Shown: one piece after another, positions 49,144 through 57,434 of the stretch | Layout of the letters: each line of letters opens with the position of its first letter | Numbering within the stretch: position 1 is the stretch's first letter | Translations under genes and position numbers: made by a program | Notes under the pieces: model-generated | What the model was told of the DNA's origin: nothing | Seen by the model: only the letters and a program-made list of their open reading frames with translations | The model's database searches: none | DNA from: Breznakia pachnodae | GTDB lineage: Bacteria; Bacillota_I; Bacilli_A; Erysipelotrichales; Erysipelotrichaceae | Direction of reading: 5' to 3' | Length of the DNA: 64,000 nt | Assembly: GCF_030814225.1 (NCBI RefSeq) | Contig: NZ_JAUSUR010000002.1 | Location: forward strand, 434,001-498,000

Positions 49144-50085
49144 ATGAATATAGTTGTACTGGGATTAGGAAGCATTTCAAAAAGAATTATTCTAGGTATA
49201 AAAGAAGCAGAGGGTGCAGTTCTTTATGGTGTTGCATCTCGTGATAGAGAAAAATCATTACAGTATCAGAAAGAATATGGTGCACAAAAATTCTTTGATT
49301 GCTACGATGATGTATGGAGTGATAATCAGGTAGATTTAGTTTACATTGCAACTATCAATGCTCTACATTACCAGCAAATCAAAGAAGCATTAGAGAATAA
49401 GAAAAGTGTTCTATGTGAAAAGCCAATGGTTGCTAGTGAAAAAGAAGTAGAAGAATTATTTGCGATTGCCAAAGCAAATAATGTATTTCTAATGGAAGCC
49501 CACAAAGGTTTGTTTACACCATTGAATCAAAAGATAAAAGCATTTATAGATAGTGGTGAACTTGGTGATCTAGTTGCAATTGATGCTACTTACAGCAGTA
49601 GTATGTATATTGATAACAGCGATCATTCACATTGGGTGTTCAACTCTGAATTTGGTGGATGTACGTTTGATATCGGTGTTTATCCAATCAGTTATATTAA
49701 TTATTTCGCAGGTAGTGATATTGAAGATATACATGTAGAACGAATAAAAGATAAACTAGATATTGAAATCTATTCCAAAGGTTTAATTCGCTATAAGAAT
49801 GGTGTTGTTGGTATATTCAACAGTAGCTGGATTAGCCATAACGAAAACAATGGATTCATTTATGGAACTAAGGGTTACATTAAAACTAAGAACTTCTGGA
49901 AAAATAATGTTGCGGAGTTTGTAGATAACCATGGTAACGTTAAAGAAATTAGTGTGAAGTTAGTAAGTGATTTCAAAGGTGAAATTGAACATGCAATCTG
50001 GTGCATGAAACAAGGATATCTGGAAAGCCCTATTATGGGTGAAAAACAATCCAAAGAAATCTTACAAATCGTGAATCATAAATAA
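49144..50085 (+). CDS. Gfo/Idh/MocA family oxidoreductase
   Basis: A 313-residue Rossmann dehydrogenase starting MNIVVLGLGSISKRII, with SVLCEKPMVASEKEVEE as the EKP motif and the C-terminal FGGCTFDIGVYPISYINYF. It is shorter than and clearly different from the family member at 46647-47669. AAAGGAG fits ATG 49144 better than 49141. Substrate is unknown; the group includes dihydrodiol and scyllo-inositol-type dehydrogenases. Confidence 0.92.
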   Translation: MNIVVLGLGSISKRIILGIKEAEGAVLYGVASRDREKSLQYQKEYGAQKFFDCYDDVWSDNQVDLVYIATINALHYQQIKEALENKKSVLCEKPMVASEKEVEELFAIAKANNVFLMEAHKGLFTPLNQKIKAFIDSGELGDLVAIDATYSSSMYIDNSDHSHWVFNSEFGGCTFDIGVYPISYINYFAGSDIEDIHVERIKDKLDIEIYSKGLIRYKNGVVGIFNSSWISHNENNGFIYGTKGYIKTKNFWKNNVAEFVDNHGNVKEISVKLVSDFKGEIEHAIWCMKQGYLESPIMGEKQSKEILQIVNHK

Positions 50086-50087
50086 AT

Positions 50088-50112
50088 TAGCAAGCAATTG
50101 CTAGTTTTTTTA
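50088..50112 (+). terminator. Terminator of the oxidoreductase gene
   Basis: TAGCAA, loop GCAA, TTGCTA, then GTTTTTTT. Confidence 0.8.
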
Positions 50113-50115
50113 AAT

Positions 50116-50189
50116 TTAAATGGAAAGTTAACTTTACATTATTAAAGTAATATGATATCTTATAAATGTAAAGTAAGCTTTCCATTTAA
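50116..50189 (+). repeat. Large interrupted inverted repeat ahead of the XRE gene
   Basis: Arms of 25 bases (50116-50140 and 50165-50189) match except for about three central positions. Each arm is built of TTAAATGGAAAG and ACTTTACATT-type blocks, and 24 bases lie between. Promoter elements of the XRE gene must lie in or beside it, so it may be a double operator. The outer right arm reaches the ribosome binding site of the XRE gene. Confidence 0.7.
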
Positions 50190-50200
50190 GAGGTGATGTT

Positions 50201-50404
50201 TTGAAAAATCATTTAGAAAAAATTAGAAAAGCAAATAAAATTAGTCAGGAAGAACTAGCAGAAATATTGGAAGTCTCAAGACAGACAATCGGTTCTTTAG
50301 AGAATGGACGCTATAATCCATCTATTACCTTGGCATTTAAAATTGCACACTATTTTAATATGACAATTGAAGAAATATTTATTTATGAGGAGGAATCAAA
50401 ATGA
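50201..50404 (+). CDS. Small XRE family regulator
   Basis: A 67-residue Cro/CI-like protein consisting of one helix-turn-helix domain (ISQEELAEILEVSRQTIGSLENGRYNPS), the type often encoded with a membrane protein. The start is TTG 50201, with AGAGGTGAT just upstream; no ATG is available in frame. The following gene overlaps its stop by 4 bases. It probably binds the inverted repeat upstream. Confidence 0.88.
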   Translation: MKNHLEKIRKANKISQEELAEILEVSRQTIGSLENGRYNPSITLAFKIAHYFNMTIEEIFIYEEESK

Positions 50405-50802
50405 GAAAATATATAGTTATTGGAATCACAGGAATTATTATAATGATTAGCAGCCGTTATCTTGCGCGATTATTTCCTGATAATTGGTATGAAAATACAC
50501 AGATGTTAATTCTTGCACTAGGCTCAATGATTACTGGTGCTTCATTTATGTCTTATGATCATGAGCGCAAAATGATGAAAAATGTAAAATATCGTTATGA
50601 AGTTAATGATGAGAGAAATATAATGATCAGAGAGAAAAGTGCATATATGGTAAACTGTATTAATATGCTTTTAATTGCAGGGATCGGTATTGTGTTCTTA
50701 ATGTTAGATTTTCAGATTGCTGCTCTTGTGATTATTGGATTATTGATTATTCAACCAATACTGATGATAGTATCATCCAGTCGCATTAGTAAAAAAGTTT
50801 AA
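50401..50802 (+). CDS. Membrane protein paired with the XRE regulator
   Basis: 133 residues with four hydrophobic spans in two pairs and a conserved-looking cytosolic loop RYEVNDERNIMIREKSAYM, a phrase seen in DUF2178-like membrane proteins. No function is known. The ATGA overlap with the XRE gene shows coupled translation, and GAGGAGG precedes it. It ends at a shared terminator. Confidence 0.7.
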   Translation: MRKYIVIGITGIIIMISSRYLARLFPDNWYENTQMLILALGSMITGASFMSYDHERKMMKNVKYRYEVNDERNIMIREKSAYMVNCINMLLIAGIGIVFLMLDFQIAALVIIGLLIIQPILMIVSSSRISKKV

Positions 50803-50806
50803 AAAT

Positions 50807-50834
50807 AACCCACAGATATCTACTCTGTGGGTTT
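50807..50834. terminator. Bidirectional terminator between convergent genes
   Basis: AACCCACAGA, a 7-base loop and TCTGTGGGTT. It covers the end of the acetyltransferase gene on the other strand. T-runs are short on both sides. Confidence 0.75.
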
Positions 50835-51407
50835 GCTGTTTTCTGATTCATAAACTGATTTAATAACTTTGCAGGGATTTCCTACTGCAACTACATTATC
50901 TGGTATTGATTTAGTTACAACACTACCAGCACCAATGACACTGTTCTCGCCAATAGTTACTCCTGGAAGAATAACTGAGTTACCACCAATCCATGCATTC
51001 TTTTTGATCGTGACCGGTTTACCAAACTCAATTCCATCTTTCCTTTGCTTTGGATCAATTGGATGACATGCTGTATAAATCTGAGTACTTGGTCCAATTA
51101 ACACATAGTCTTCAATTATAATAGGACAAACATCCAACAATGTACAACCATAGTTCAACATTACTTCTTTACCTATTGTAATATTGTATCCATAGTCACA
51201 ATGAAATGGCGGTTTAATCCAAAAGTTTCCACTTGTATTTAGTAACTTCTTCATTAATTTGTGCTGCATATTAATTTCATGAAACGTACTTGAATTATAT
51301 TTCTGCAAAACACTTGCCGTGTGGTCACGTTCCAATACCAATTTAGGATTGCGGGCATTGTATAGTTCCCCATCAATCATTTTTTGTTTTTCGCTTTTCT
51401 TTATCAT
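50820..51407 (-). CDS. Sugar O-acetyltransferase (LacA/Maa type)
   Basis: The 195-residue protein has the Maa N-terminal helix (KQKMIDGELYNARNPKLVLERD) and left-handed beta-helix hexapeptide repeats (PFHCDYGYNITIGKEVMLNY, IGPSTQIYTACHPID, IGGNSVILPGVTIGENSVIGAGSVV). The His in ACHPID is the expected catalytic base. It acetylates a sugar such as maltose or galactoside from acetyl-CoA. A -10 box lies only six bases before ATG 51407, suggesting a leaderless message; no ribosome binding site is visible. Confidence 0.92.
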   Translation of the reverse strand: MIKKSEKQKMIDGELYNARNPKLVLERDHTASVLQKYNSSTFHEINMQHKLMKKLLNTSGNFWIKPPFHCDYGYNITIGKEVMLNYGCTLLDVCPIIIEDYVLIGPSTQIYTACHPIDPKQRKDGIEFGKPVTIKKNAWIGGNSVILPGVTIGENSVIGAGSVVTKSIPDNVVAVGNPCKVIKSVYESENSKPTE

Positions 51408-51413
51408 TGTTCA

Positions 51414-51422
51414 ATTATAGCA
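51414..51422 (-). promoter_or_regulatory. Extended -10 promoter placed for a leaderless transcript
   Basis: On the minus strand TGCTATAAT ends six bases before the ATG of the acetyltransferase, so transcription would begin at or next to the start codon. Confidence 0.55.
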
Positions 51423-51445
51423 TGACTCCACTACGCATACAAAAT

Positions 51446-52507
51446 CTAGTGGGTTCCCTCTAGTACAAGAGTAAAAGCTTCTTTCTCTTTATCTGCAATC
51501 TGTAGAAGTAGCTGTTGAACTTTTTCTCGTTCATCACTAATCTCAAGTAGATAGTCTACCAGCAGTTCATGCATTTCCTCAAATAGTTTTCCACTATTCA
51601 AGAATTGGTCACCAGCTTTTATCCATGCTGTGTTCTTCTCTGCTTCACCAAGTTCTTTCATAAAGCGGTTCATCTTATCACGTCCACCCATAAAGATACT
51701 CATCTCAGGTTCATCAATACCTAACAGACGATTCGAATATCCAGGAACAGTTCCCATAAAGTAGACCATATTCTTAATAATTTTCTTTGTCTCATCTACT
51801 CCGATTTCTTCATCCCATTTCAAAAATTCCTTTGCTAGCTTTTGAATTCCCTTGTAACCAAGAAACCCGGTTGGAGGACTGATAAATGTGGTTGCCTTAT
51901 CTTTAAGAGCGGTATTGGCAATTGTCATAATATCTGCGGGTTTATCCATGCGAATTGTACATATAGTGTTTGGCTTGCTCATCCCAGGACATTCAACATC
52001 TAATGCAGCTTTTAGGTTCTTATAGGAAAGTTGCTGAAGATCTTCCTTTCCACAATCATAGAGATAGATACATTCTTTTTCATCATCATATCCAACCATC
52101 AATACATAGTGATAAGGAATATGATCTCCTTCATATAGTTTTGGATAGTATTCAAGATAGTACATATCAAGAGCACCAAGAACGACAGGATTCCCATTAT
52201 CAATTTCTTTTTTTGCTTTCTTCATAGCCAGTTCAAAAGTCTTAGATTGAATATGGCGAAACTCAAAACCAACAATTGGTGCAAGGTATTGATACATTTG
52301 TTTGGTTCTACCATCTCCAAAAGATACCATTCGTTTAATATCTGCTGCGTTTGTTTTGATATAAGCAAATCCACCAAACCCACTCATCAGAAAAAAGAAT
52401 TGATCAGGAATTGTAGTACCTGTGTGATTCATGTAAATATCTTCAATGCCATTCCACATACATTCGTAGTCATCTTTGTGATGCTTGAAATTTTCAATTA
52501 TTTTCAT
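51446..52507 (-). CDS. BtrH_N/DUF4872 domain protein
   Basis: The 353-residue protein matches the BtrH N-terminal family, a papain-like acyltransferase/peptidase fold: FKHHKDDYECMWNGIEDIY with the probable Cys, and HYVLMVGYDDEKECIYLYDCG with the partner His and Asp. The second half (from ~200) corresponds to DUF4872. BtrH transfers an acyl side chain in butirosin biosynthesis, but stand-alone relatives are of unknown role. No biosynthetic neighbours are seen. GGAGG sits 5 bases upstream. Confidence 0.75.
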   Translation of the reverse strand: MKIIENFKHHKDDYECMWNGIEDIYMNHTGTTIPDQFFFLMSGFGGFAYIKTNAADIKRMVSFGDGRTKQMYQYLAPIVGFEFRHIQSKTFELAMKKAKKEIDNGNPVVLGALDMYYLEYYPKLYEGDHIPYHYVLMVGYDDEKECIYLYDCGKEDLQQLSYKNLKAALDVECPGMSKPNTICTIRMDKPADIMTIANTALKDKATTFISPPTGFLGYKGIQKLAKEFLKWDEEIGVDETKKIIKNMVYFMGTVPGYSNRLLGIDEPEMSIFMGGRDKMNRFMKELGEAEKNTAWIKAGDQFLNSGKLFEEMHELLVDYLLEISDEREKVQQLLLQIADKEKEAFTLVLEGTH

Positions 52508-52531
52508 GTATACCTCCGCTTCTGTTCTTCT

Positions 52532-52561
52532 AGAATATCCTAAAAATATTTATAACGTCAA
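52532..52561 (-). promoter_or_regulatory. Promoter of the BtrH-type gene
   Basis: On the minus strand TTGACG (52561-52556) and TATTCT (52537-52532) are separated by 18 bases, ~25 bases before the start. Confidence 0.6.
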
Positions 52562-52572
52562 CACAAAAATAA

Positions 52573-52606
52573 AAAACTTCTATGACAAAAGGTGTCAGTG
52601 AAGTTT
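52573..52606 (-). terminator. Second terminator-like hairpin after the 52657 gene
   Basis: On the minus strand AAAACTTC..TGACA and TGTCA..GAAGTTTT pair with small bulges, and a T-rich stretch follows. It probably backs up the hairpin at 52638-52656. Confidence 0.6.
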
Positions 52607-52637
52607 TGGTACAGTAGAATCGGGAGGAAAAGAAAAA

Positions 52638-52656
52638 GTCATTTCAAAGAAATGAC
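52638..52656 (-). terminator. Terminator of the membrane protein gene
   Basis: On the minus strand GTCATTTC, loop TTT, GAAATGAC and TTTTTCT directly follow the stop codon. Confidence 0.85.
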
Positions 52657-53688
52657 CTAGATTTCATAAATAAACTGATTTTGTTTTCTGAATATTTCTT
52701 CTAAATGGATACACAGATCCTCGTAGTTTTCATAGTAAGGAAGTGTTGGGTTTACATATCCAAAGAAATATACATATGTTCTACCTTGATGATGAAAACG
52801 TATCGATCGTTTCTGATTATTCATATTGTTTCCATATTTTGGTGGTGTTACTTTTATGTTTTCTATTTGATTTACCTGAAAATGTTCATCATCAATTGTA
52901 ATAGTTGTATCATTTACCATCAAGCGTGAAGGAATGTCCTTTGAGATAGCATTTAACTGCTTTCTAAAGGTAAAAAATGGAATTCCGATACACATTAATA
53001 GAATAAGTCCAACCATCATCAGGAATGGTGTAAACATCTCTGATGAGAATAAATCAAGTCCAGAACTAGATAAAAATATATACAGTCCAATTACAATAAC
53101 TGCAGTAATTACAGTGAAGACAATCCATAGTTTTGTTTGTCTGCGATATTCTTTTACCAGCAACTCGTCTTTAGGAATATCATATACTACCTTTATTAGT
53201 TCTTCTGTATCAGTAGGTTGTGTTACAGGTTCACTTACTACCTGTTCCCCATTTCTTAATATATAAATTTGACCAATCAAATTTTGAAACTGTTTCTTAG
53301 AAAAACCACTACAGCGATAATCTTTCTGTTTATTATTAGAATGAAAGACACGTACATACAATGACTTACCAGCAGGTATTCCATTTACATAGTGATTTAC
53401 AATGTATGATGAAATAGATGGCTCACGCATTGAAATCGTACGATATACACGATTGAAACGAGTAAACTTTATTTCCTCTTCATCAACACTAATTGTAATG
53501 TAATGAAACAATGCGTTAAGAATACCAACTACCATAGAAATAACCAAAAACATAGGAAGCAGTTCTTCATCATTTAGACCATCATTTGTGACAATGGCAA
53601 ATAGTATAGTTAAAACTAAAATACTGACAAAAGCAGCAATTAAAAAATACGACAATAACTTATGTATTGAACTCTTATAAACACTCAT
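52657..53688 (-). CDS. Four-span membrane protein of unknown function
   Basis: About 343 residues with two spans at the N-terminus (LLSYFLIAAFVSILVLTILF and FLVISMVVGILNALFHYI), a PH-like beta-rich cytosolic segment (ISVDEEEIKFTRFNRVYRTI), two more spans in the middle (LWIVFTVITAVIVIGLYIF and FLMMVGLILLMCIGI), and a second similar beta segment at the end (LMVNDTTITIDDEHFQVNQI). This looks like a repeat of span pair plus domain. No family name can be given. GGAGGG fits ATG at 53688; the TTG at 53703 lies upstream of that site. Confidence 0.65.
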   Translation of the reverse strand: MSVYKSSIHKLLSYFLIAAFVSILVLTILFAIVTNDGLNDEELLPMFLVISMVVGILNALFHYITISVDEEEIKFTRFNRVYRTISMREPSISSYIVNHYVNGIPAGKSLYVRVFHSNNKQKDYRCSGFSKKQFQNLIGQIYILRNGEQVVSEPVTQPTDTEELIKVVYDIPKDELLVKEYRRQTKLWIVFTVITAVIVIGLYIFLSSSGLDLFSSEMFTPFLMMVGLILLMCIGIPFFTFRKQLNAISKDIPSRLMVNDTTITIDDEHFQVNQIENIKVTPPKYGNNMNNQKRSIRFHHQGRTYVYFFGYVNPTLPYYENYEDLCIHLEEIFRKQNQFIYEI

Positions 53689-53847
53689 CTTAATTCCCTC
53701 CAAAGAATACTATTATAGTATATTTTAAAATACTTGTTTATACAATAAGTACTATACTAATAAGACTAATAAATTAAGAAAATGGTTCTATTTGAATAGA
53801 CAACAATATGCAAATAGTATGCTATAGTAAAGGAAGAGGTAAACAAA

Positions 53848-54747
53848 ATGGAGAAAAGTAGGTTATTTCATATCTTATATTATTTATTAAATCATGGTAG
53901 AACGACAGCACAACAATTAGCGGAAGAATTTGAAGTATCTACTCGAACAATCTATCGTGATGTTGATCGCTTAAGTATGTCAGGTATACCGATCTATGCA
54001 AACTCAGGACATGATGGTGGAATTGAGATTGATTCCAGTTATATATTAGATAAAACACTTATTACAAAGGAAGAATTAGAAGGATTAATACAAATCATTG
54101 ATGCTCTAGAAGATACAAACTATTATGATTTGAATCTAATTAATCAGAAACTAAAAAGTTTAACAAGTAATAATGAAACTACTTGGATGAAAATGAATTT
54201 AAATAAATGGGGTGATTATGAAGATGTTGAACAAGTATTGTTTAAACAGATAAAAGACGCAATCCTACACAAACAAACCATTTATATTGAATACTATAAT
54301 TCAGCAGGATTAAGTAAACGTAAGATTGATCCTTACTATCTAGAATTCAAAGGTAGTGCATGGTATGTTGAAGGATATTGTCATAAACGACAAGCAACTC
54401 GTTACTTTCGATTATCAAGAATTACTCAATTAGAAGTATTAAAAGAAACATACGAATCAAAAGAACTTGAGAAACAAAAAAGCAAAATAAATGAAACGAA
54501 TGAATACTATGAATTCATTTTTAGTGAAAAGAGTGCTTATCGTGCTTATGATACATTTGCGAAGTCAGCAATTAGTAATTGTGATGAAGGAGTATGTGTA
54601 AAAGTAAACATGCCAGTCAATGATTGGATCTATTCCTTTCTACTATCATTAGGAAATGAAGTGAAAATAATTGAACCAAAGTATATAAAGAAAGAATTAC
54701 TACAACTACATAAAAATATAATAAGAAAGATGGAGGAAGAACAATGA
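53848..54747 (+). CDS. HTH-WYL transcriptional regulator
   Basis: The 299-residue protein has an N-terminal helix-turn-helix (TTAQQLAEEFEVSTRTIYRDVDRL), a central WYL domain (IEYYNSAGLSKRKIDPYYLEFKGSAWYVEGYC) and a C-terminal WCX-like part. WYL proteins bind nucleic acid or small ligands and act as activators or repressors, often in DNA damage or defence settings. AGGAAGAGGT precedes the start. It overlaps the next gene by 4 bases. Confidence 0.9.
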   Translation: MEKSRLFHILYYLLNHGRTTAQQLAEEFEVSTRTIYRDVDRLSMSGIPIYANSGHDGGIEIDSSYILDKTLITKEELEGLIQIIDALEDTNYYDLNLINQKLKSLTSNNETTWMKMNLNKWGDYEDVEQVLFKQIKDAILHKQTIYIEYYNSAGLSKRKIDPYYLEFKGSAWYVEGYCHKRQATRYFRLSRITQLEVLKETYESKELEKQKSKINETNEYYEFIFSEKSAYRAYDTFAKSAISNCDEGVCVKVNMPVNDWIYSFLLSLGNEVKIIEPKYIKKELLQLHKNIIRKMEEEQ

Positions 54748-55358
54748 ATATCAAAAAAGAATTGAAACCATTTATCATGGAGCAGTATAATAATTATGAG
54801 GAAATCTTAAAAAATATTCCCGATGTAGAAATACAACCAGACAAAGTAAAAGCAATTATGATTAATGAAATAGTTGCCAATGATCCAAAAGACGACTTTT
54901 ACAGCAGTGCACCAAATCCAATGTATCTGGAAACTACATTTCCACTGTTTGCACAAGCAGGAGTAGAAGTAGAAGATATACAGGATATCCTGGATTTAGG
55001 TATCTATATTACAAACGCTGTAAAGTTACCAAAGTTTGAGTATACAATTGAAACTAGTAAAATTAAGGAGCATATGCCAATTCTTGAACAAGAATTAAAA
55101 CTATTTAAAAACTTAGAAGTTATTATGCTGATGGGAGATGTAGCAAAGAAATCATTTAATATGATTACTAAAAAAGATACAAAGAAAAATGCAGTCCCTT
55201 CTACTTCAACGTATAAGTTGAGAAACACCGAATTGTTTTATGAAGGAAAACGAATCTTCCCTTCTTATATAATGACTGGTAAGAATATCTTAATCGAGAA
55301 ATCTAAATTTCAGATGGCATCAGAAGATATCTTTCATATGTTAGATATTATTCGATAA
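54744..55358 (+). CDS. Uracil-DNA glycosylase-like superfamily protein
   Basis: The 204-residue protein shows a UDG-like order of elements: VKAIMINEIVANDPKDDFYS as the first strand and loop, LDLGIYITNAVKLPK as the second, LEVIMLMGDVAKKSFN as the third and IFPSYIMTGKNI near the end. The classic catalytic motifs (such as GQDPYH or HPSP) are not intact, so the activity is uncertain. It is translationally coupled to a WYL regulator and followed by a small protein after 12 bases. Confidence 0.55.
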   Translation: MNIKKELKPFIMEQYNNYEEILKNIPDVEIQPDKVKAIMINEIVANDPKDDFYSSAPNPMYLETTFPLFAQAGVEVEDIQDILDLGIYITNAVKLPKFEYTIETSKIKEHMPILEQELKLFKNLEVIMLMGDVAKKSFNMITKKDTKKNAVPSTSTYKLRNTELFYEGKRIFPSYIMTGKNILIEKSKFQMASEDIFHMLDIIR

Positions 55359-55370
55359 AAAGGAGCAAGC

Positions 55371-55613
55371 ATGAGTAAAATATTAGACTTTAATACAATT
55401 TATAAACTAAACGAATATCTAAAAGAAAATGGTATTGATTACACTGTACACAGTGCTGGAGCATGTGGTGGAGAGAGTGCAGAGTTACGTCAGGTAGGAG
55501 ATAAAGAAGTATCTTCCGACGAAATCTGCAAGGTAATCAATGAATATCTAAAAGATAAGTTTATGCAAGTAGCACCCATCTATGATGGTGCTTATGATAT
55601 AAAAGTTATTTAA
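55371..55613 (+). CDS. Small protein of unknown function (RDAC-like)
   Basis: 80 residues, soluble, with the motif HSAGACGGESAELRQVG followed by a helix and a beta strand ending IYDGAYDIKVI. It resembles short proteins annotated as the RDAC family, whose role is unknown; the match is by memory of the ACGGxS motif only. AAAGGAGC gives a good start, and it closes the WYL operon. Confidence 0.55.
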   Translation: MSKILDFNTIYKLNEYLKENGIDYTVHSAGACGGESAELRQVGDKEVSSDEICKVINEYLKDKFMQVAPIYDGAYDIKVI

Positions 55614-55663
55614 TTTGAAACTTTTTAGTAACTTCATTCGTTTTACAGGTAGGAGGTATCTTT

Positions 55664-56872
55664 ATGAAACACAAAAGATACATAATCACTACAGCGTTAG
55701 CTTCCCTTTTATTAATAAGTGGATGTAGTGATAATAATCAAAGTGCATATAATGATTCGTTGTTGAAGGCAAAAAGCATAACCATTGATACCAAAGAAAT
55801 TGATGAACAATTTCAAAACAGTTATTATGATATGAGCCTTTCATTATTAAAACAACAAGATCTTAGTGATTCCAATTTAATATCACCGTTATCTATTTAT
55901 ACAGCCTTAGGAATGACAATGAATGGAGCTGATGGTGATACATTAGAAGAGATGGAACAAGTATTTGGTTTATCAAGTACTGATATGAATCAATATCTGT
56001 CTAACTACAGTAAAAACTTAGGTCAATATTCAAGTGCGAATTCGATTTGGCTTGAAGAATCATTTGCCGAGGGTGTAAAACAAGACTTCCTAAATGAAAA
56101 CTTTAGTTTTTATAGTAGTGAAGTTTATAAAACTGCAATGGATGATAAATCAACAAAAGAAATCAATAATTGGGTTAGTGATAATACCAATGAAAAGATT
56201 AAGAAAATAGTAGGAAAACTTGATGGTTCAGAAAGAATGATTCTAATCAATGCAATTGCATTTGATGCAAAGTGGGAAACACCTTATGAAACCATAGAAG
56301 ATGGAATCTTCACCAATTATAATGGAGATTCACAAGATACCTCTTATTTATCATCTGATGAAAGTAAATCCTATATAAATGAAAAAATGAGTAGTTTCAC
56401 AAAAACTTATGAAGATGGAAAGTACGCATTTATTGCAGTACTACCAAGTGAAGAATACACAATCGATGAGTATGTTAATCAGCTTGATAGTGAGCAATTA
56501 TCGCAAATTATTAAGAATCAAGAAAATCGAGAAGTATATACACAAATGCCAAAATTTGAACAGGAACAAGACTATCAATTAATTAATTCGTTAAAAAATC
56601 TTGGTATTGTCTCAGCATTTAGTGATAGTGCAAATTTCTCTAGAATGAGTGATAATGGCAATCTGCAAATCAGTGAAATTCGTCATAAGACATATATCAA
56701 TGTAGATGAAGAAGGAACACAAGCTTCTGCAGCTACTTCTGTTACAATTAAAGAAACTGCTGCAATGGTCGAAGAAAATGAAGATATTATATTGAATCGC
56801 CCATTCCTATATATGATTGTGGATGTGGAAAATGATATACCAATTTTTATTGGAACAGTAAATGAATTATAA
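55664..56872 (+). CDS. Lipoprotein serpin (serine protease inhibitor)
   Basis: A lipoprotein signal ends in LISGC (Cys21), so the protein is tethered outside. The rest is a full-length serpin fold of ~380 residues: NLISPLSIYTALGMTMNGA, the breach/shutter region ILINAIAFDAKWETPYE, and the reactive loop. The hinge EEGTQASAATS (P17-P7) has the small residues needed for loop insertion, so it is predicted to be inhibitory; by spacing the scissile bond falls near KETAAM. Targets may be host or bacterial proteases. GGAGGT precedes the start. Confidence 0.92.
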   Translation: MKHKRYIITTALASLLLISGCSDNNQSAYNDSLLKAKSITIDTKEIDEQFQNSYYDMSLSLLKQQDLSDSNLISPLSIYTALGMTMNGADGDTLEEMEQVFGLSSTDMNQYLSNYSKNLGQYSSANSIWLEESFAEGVKQDFLNENFSFYSSEVYKTAMDDKSTKEINNWVSDNTNEKIKKIVGKLDGSERMILINAIAFDAKWETPYETIEDGIFTNYNGDSQDTSYLSSDESKSYINEKMSSFTKTYEDGKYAFIAVLPSEEYTIDEYVNQLDSEQLSQIIKNQENREVYTQMPKFEQEQDYQLINSLKNLGIVSAFSDSANFSRMSDNGNLQISEIRHKTYINVDEEGTQASAATSVTIKETAAMVEENEDIILNRPFLYMIVDVENDIPIFIGTVNEL

Positions 56873-56876
56873 AACT

Positions 56877-56919
56877 AAAAATCCGTTTGTACATATCATC
56901 ACAGTACAAATGGATTTTT
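56877..56919 (+). terminator. Terminator of the serpin gene
   Basis: AAAAATCCGTTTGTAC pairs with GTACAAATGGATTTTTT (one G-T) around an 11-base loop. It can serve the converging minus-strand gene as well. Confidence 0.88.
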
Positions 56920-56921
56920 TC

Positions 56922-57221
56922 TTATGATTTATTAGTGAATATAAAAATAACACAACTAATAACTAATGCCATAGGAACAATCAATATAAAATATTTCAAT
57001 AAGGACGGTACTAACATCGTAATTCCAAAACATAATAATGGAATTGAATATACTAAACTTAGAAAATTTTTACTCCTTTTAGGATATTGTTTAAACGCCT
57101 CACGTGATTTACTGCCACGTGTTGGCATCATTGGGTTCCCTCTAAGTGTTGAAATAATTATTACTAGTGAAAACAAAATTATTATCACACCAAATCCTTT
57201 TACCATTAAATCTGTAGCCAT
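56922..57221 (-). CDS. Small three-span membrane protein
   Basis: 99 residues with spans near VKGFGVIIILFSLVIIIS, LVYSIPLLCFGITMLV and YFILIVPMALVISCVIFIF, and a basic loop after the first. No family is recognised. A GAGAGGGG ribosome binding site lies just upstream on the minus strand, which favours this frame over the overlapping plus-strand frame. It ends at the serpin terminator. Confidence 0.6.
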   Translation of the reverse strand: MATDLMVKGFGVIIILFSLVIIISTLRGNPMMPTRGSKSREAFKQYPKRSKNFLSLVYSIPLLCFGITMLVPSLLKYFILIVPMALVISCVIFIFTNKS

Positions 57222-57362
57222 ATATTTCCCCTCTCAATATTAACTAAAGTATAACATTAATAATAGCTAATATAAAAATCATTATTTTCTTATATAAAGA
57301 ATGAACGAAACGCTATCAGATTGCGACTAATTTTATGGATAATAAAAAAGTCATCAAAAAAT

Positions 57363-57404
57363 GAACCTTTTAAAATAAATTGTACCTAAGTATTATGGGG
57401 TAAG
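57363..57404 (+). promoter_or_regulatory. Shared upstream motif of sigma-LRR unit 1
   Basis: GAACC-T-TTT, then about 16 bases, TAAGTATTA-T-GGGG-TAAGT. The same order (GAACC, TTT, TAAGCATTA, GGG, AAGT) appears at 61195 before the second sigma gene, with spacing of 25 against 26 bases between GAACC and TAAG. GAACC fits the -35 box of ECF-type promoters, so the sigma factor may read its own promoter. Confidence 0.6.
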
Positions 57405-57434
57405 TGAAATTTGATGATTAAGGAGGGCGAAATT

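Noticed and set aside
56887-57243. 118-codon frame on the plus strand opposite the small membrane gene
   Set aside because: It lies inside the serpin terminator and has no ribosome binding site, while the minus-strand frame has GAGAGGGG and clear membrane spans.
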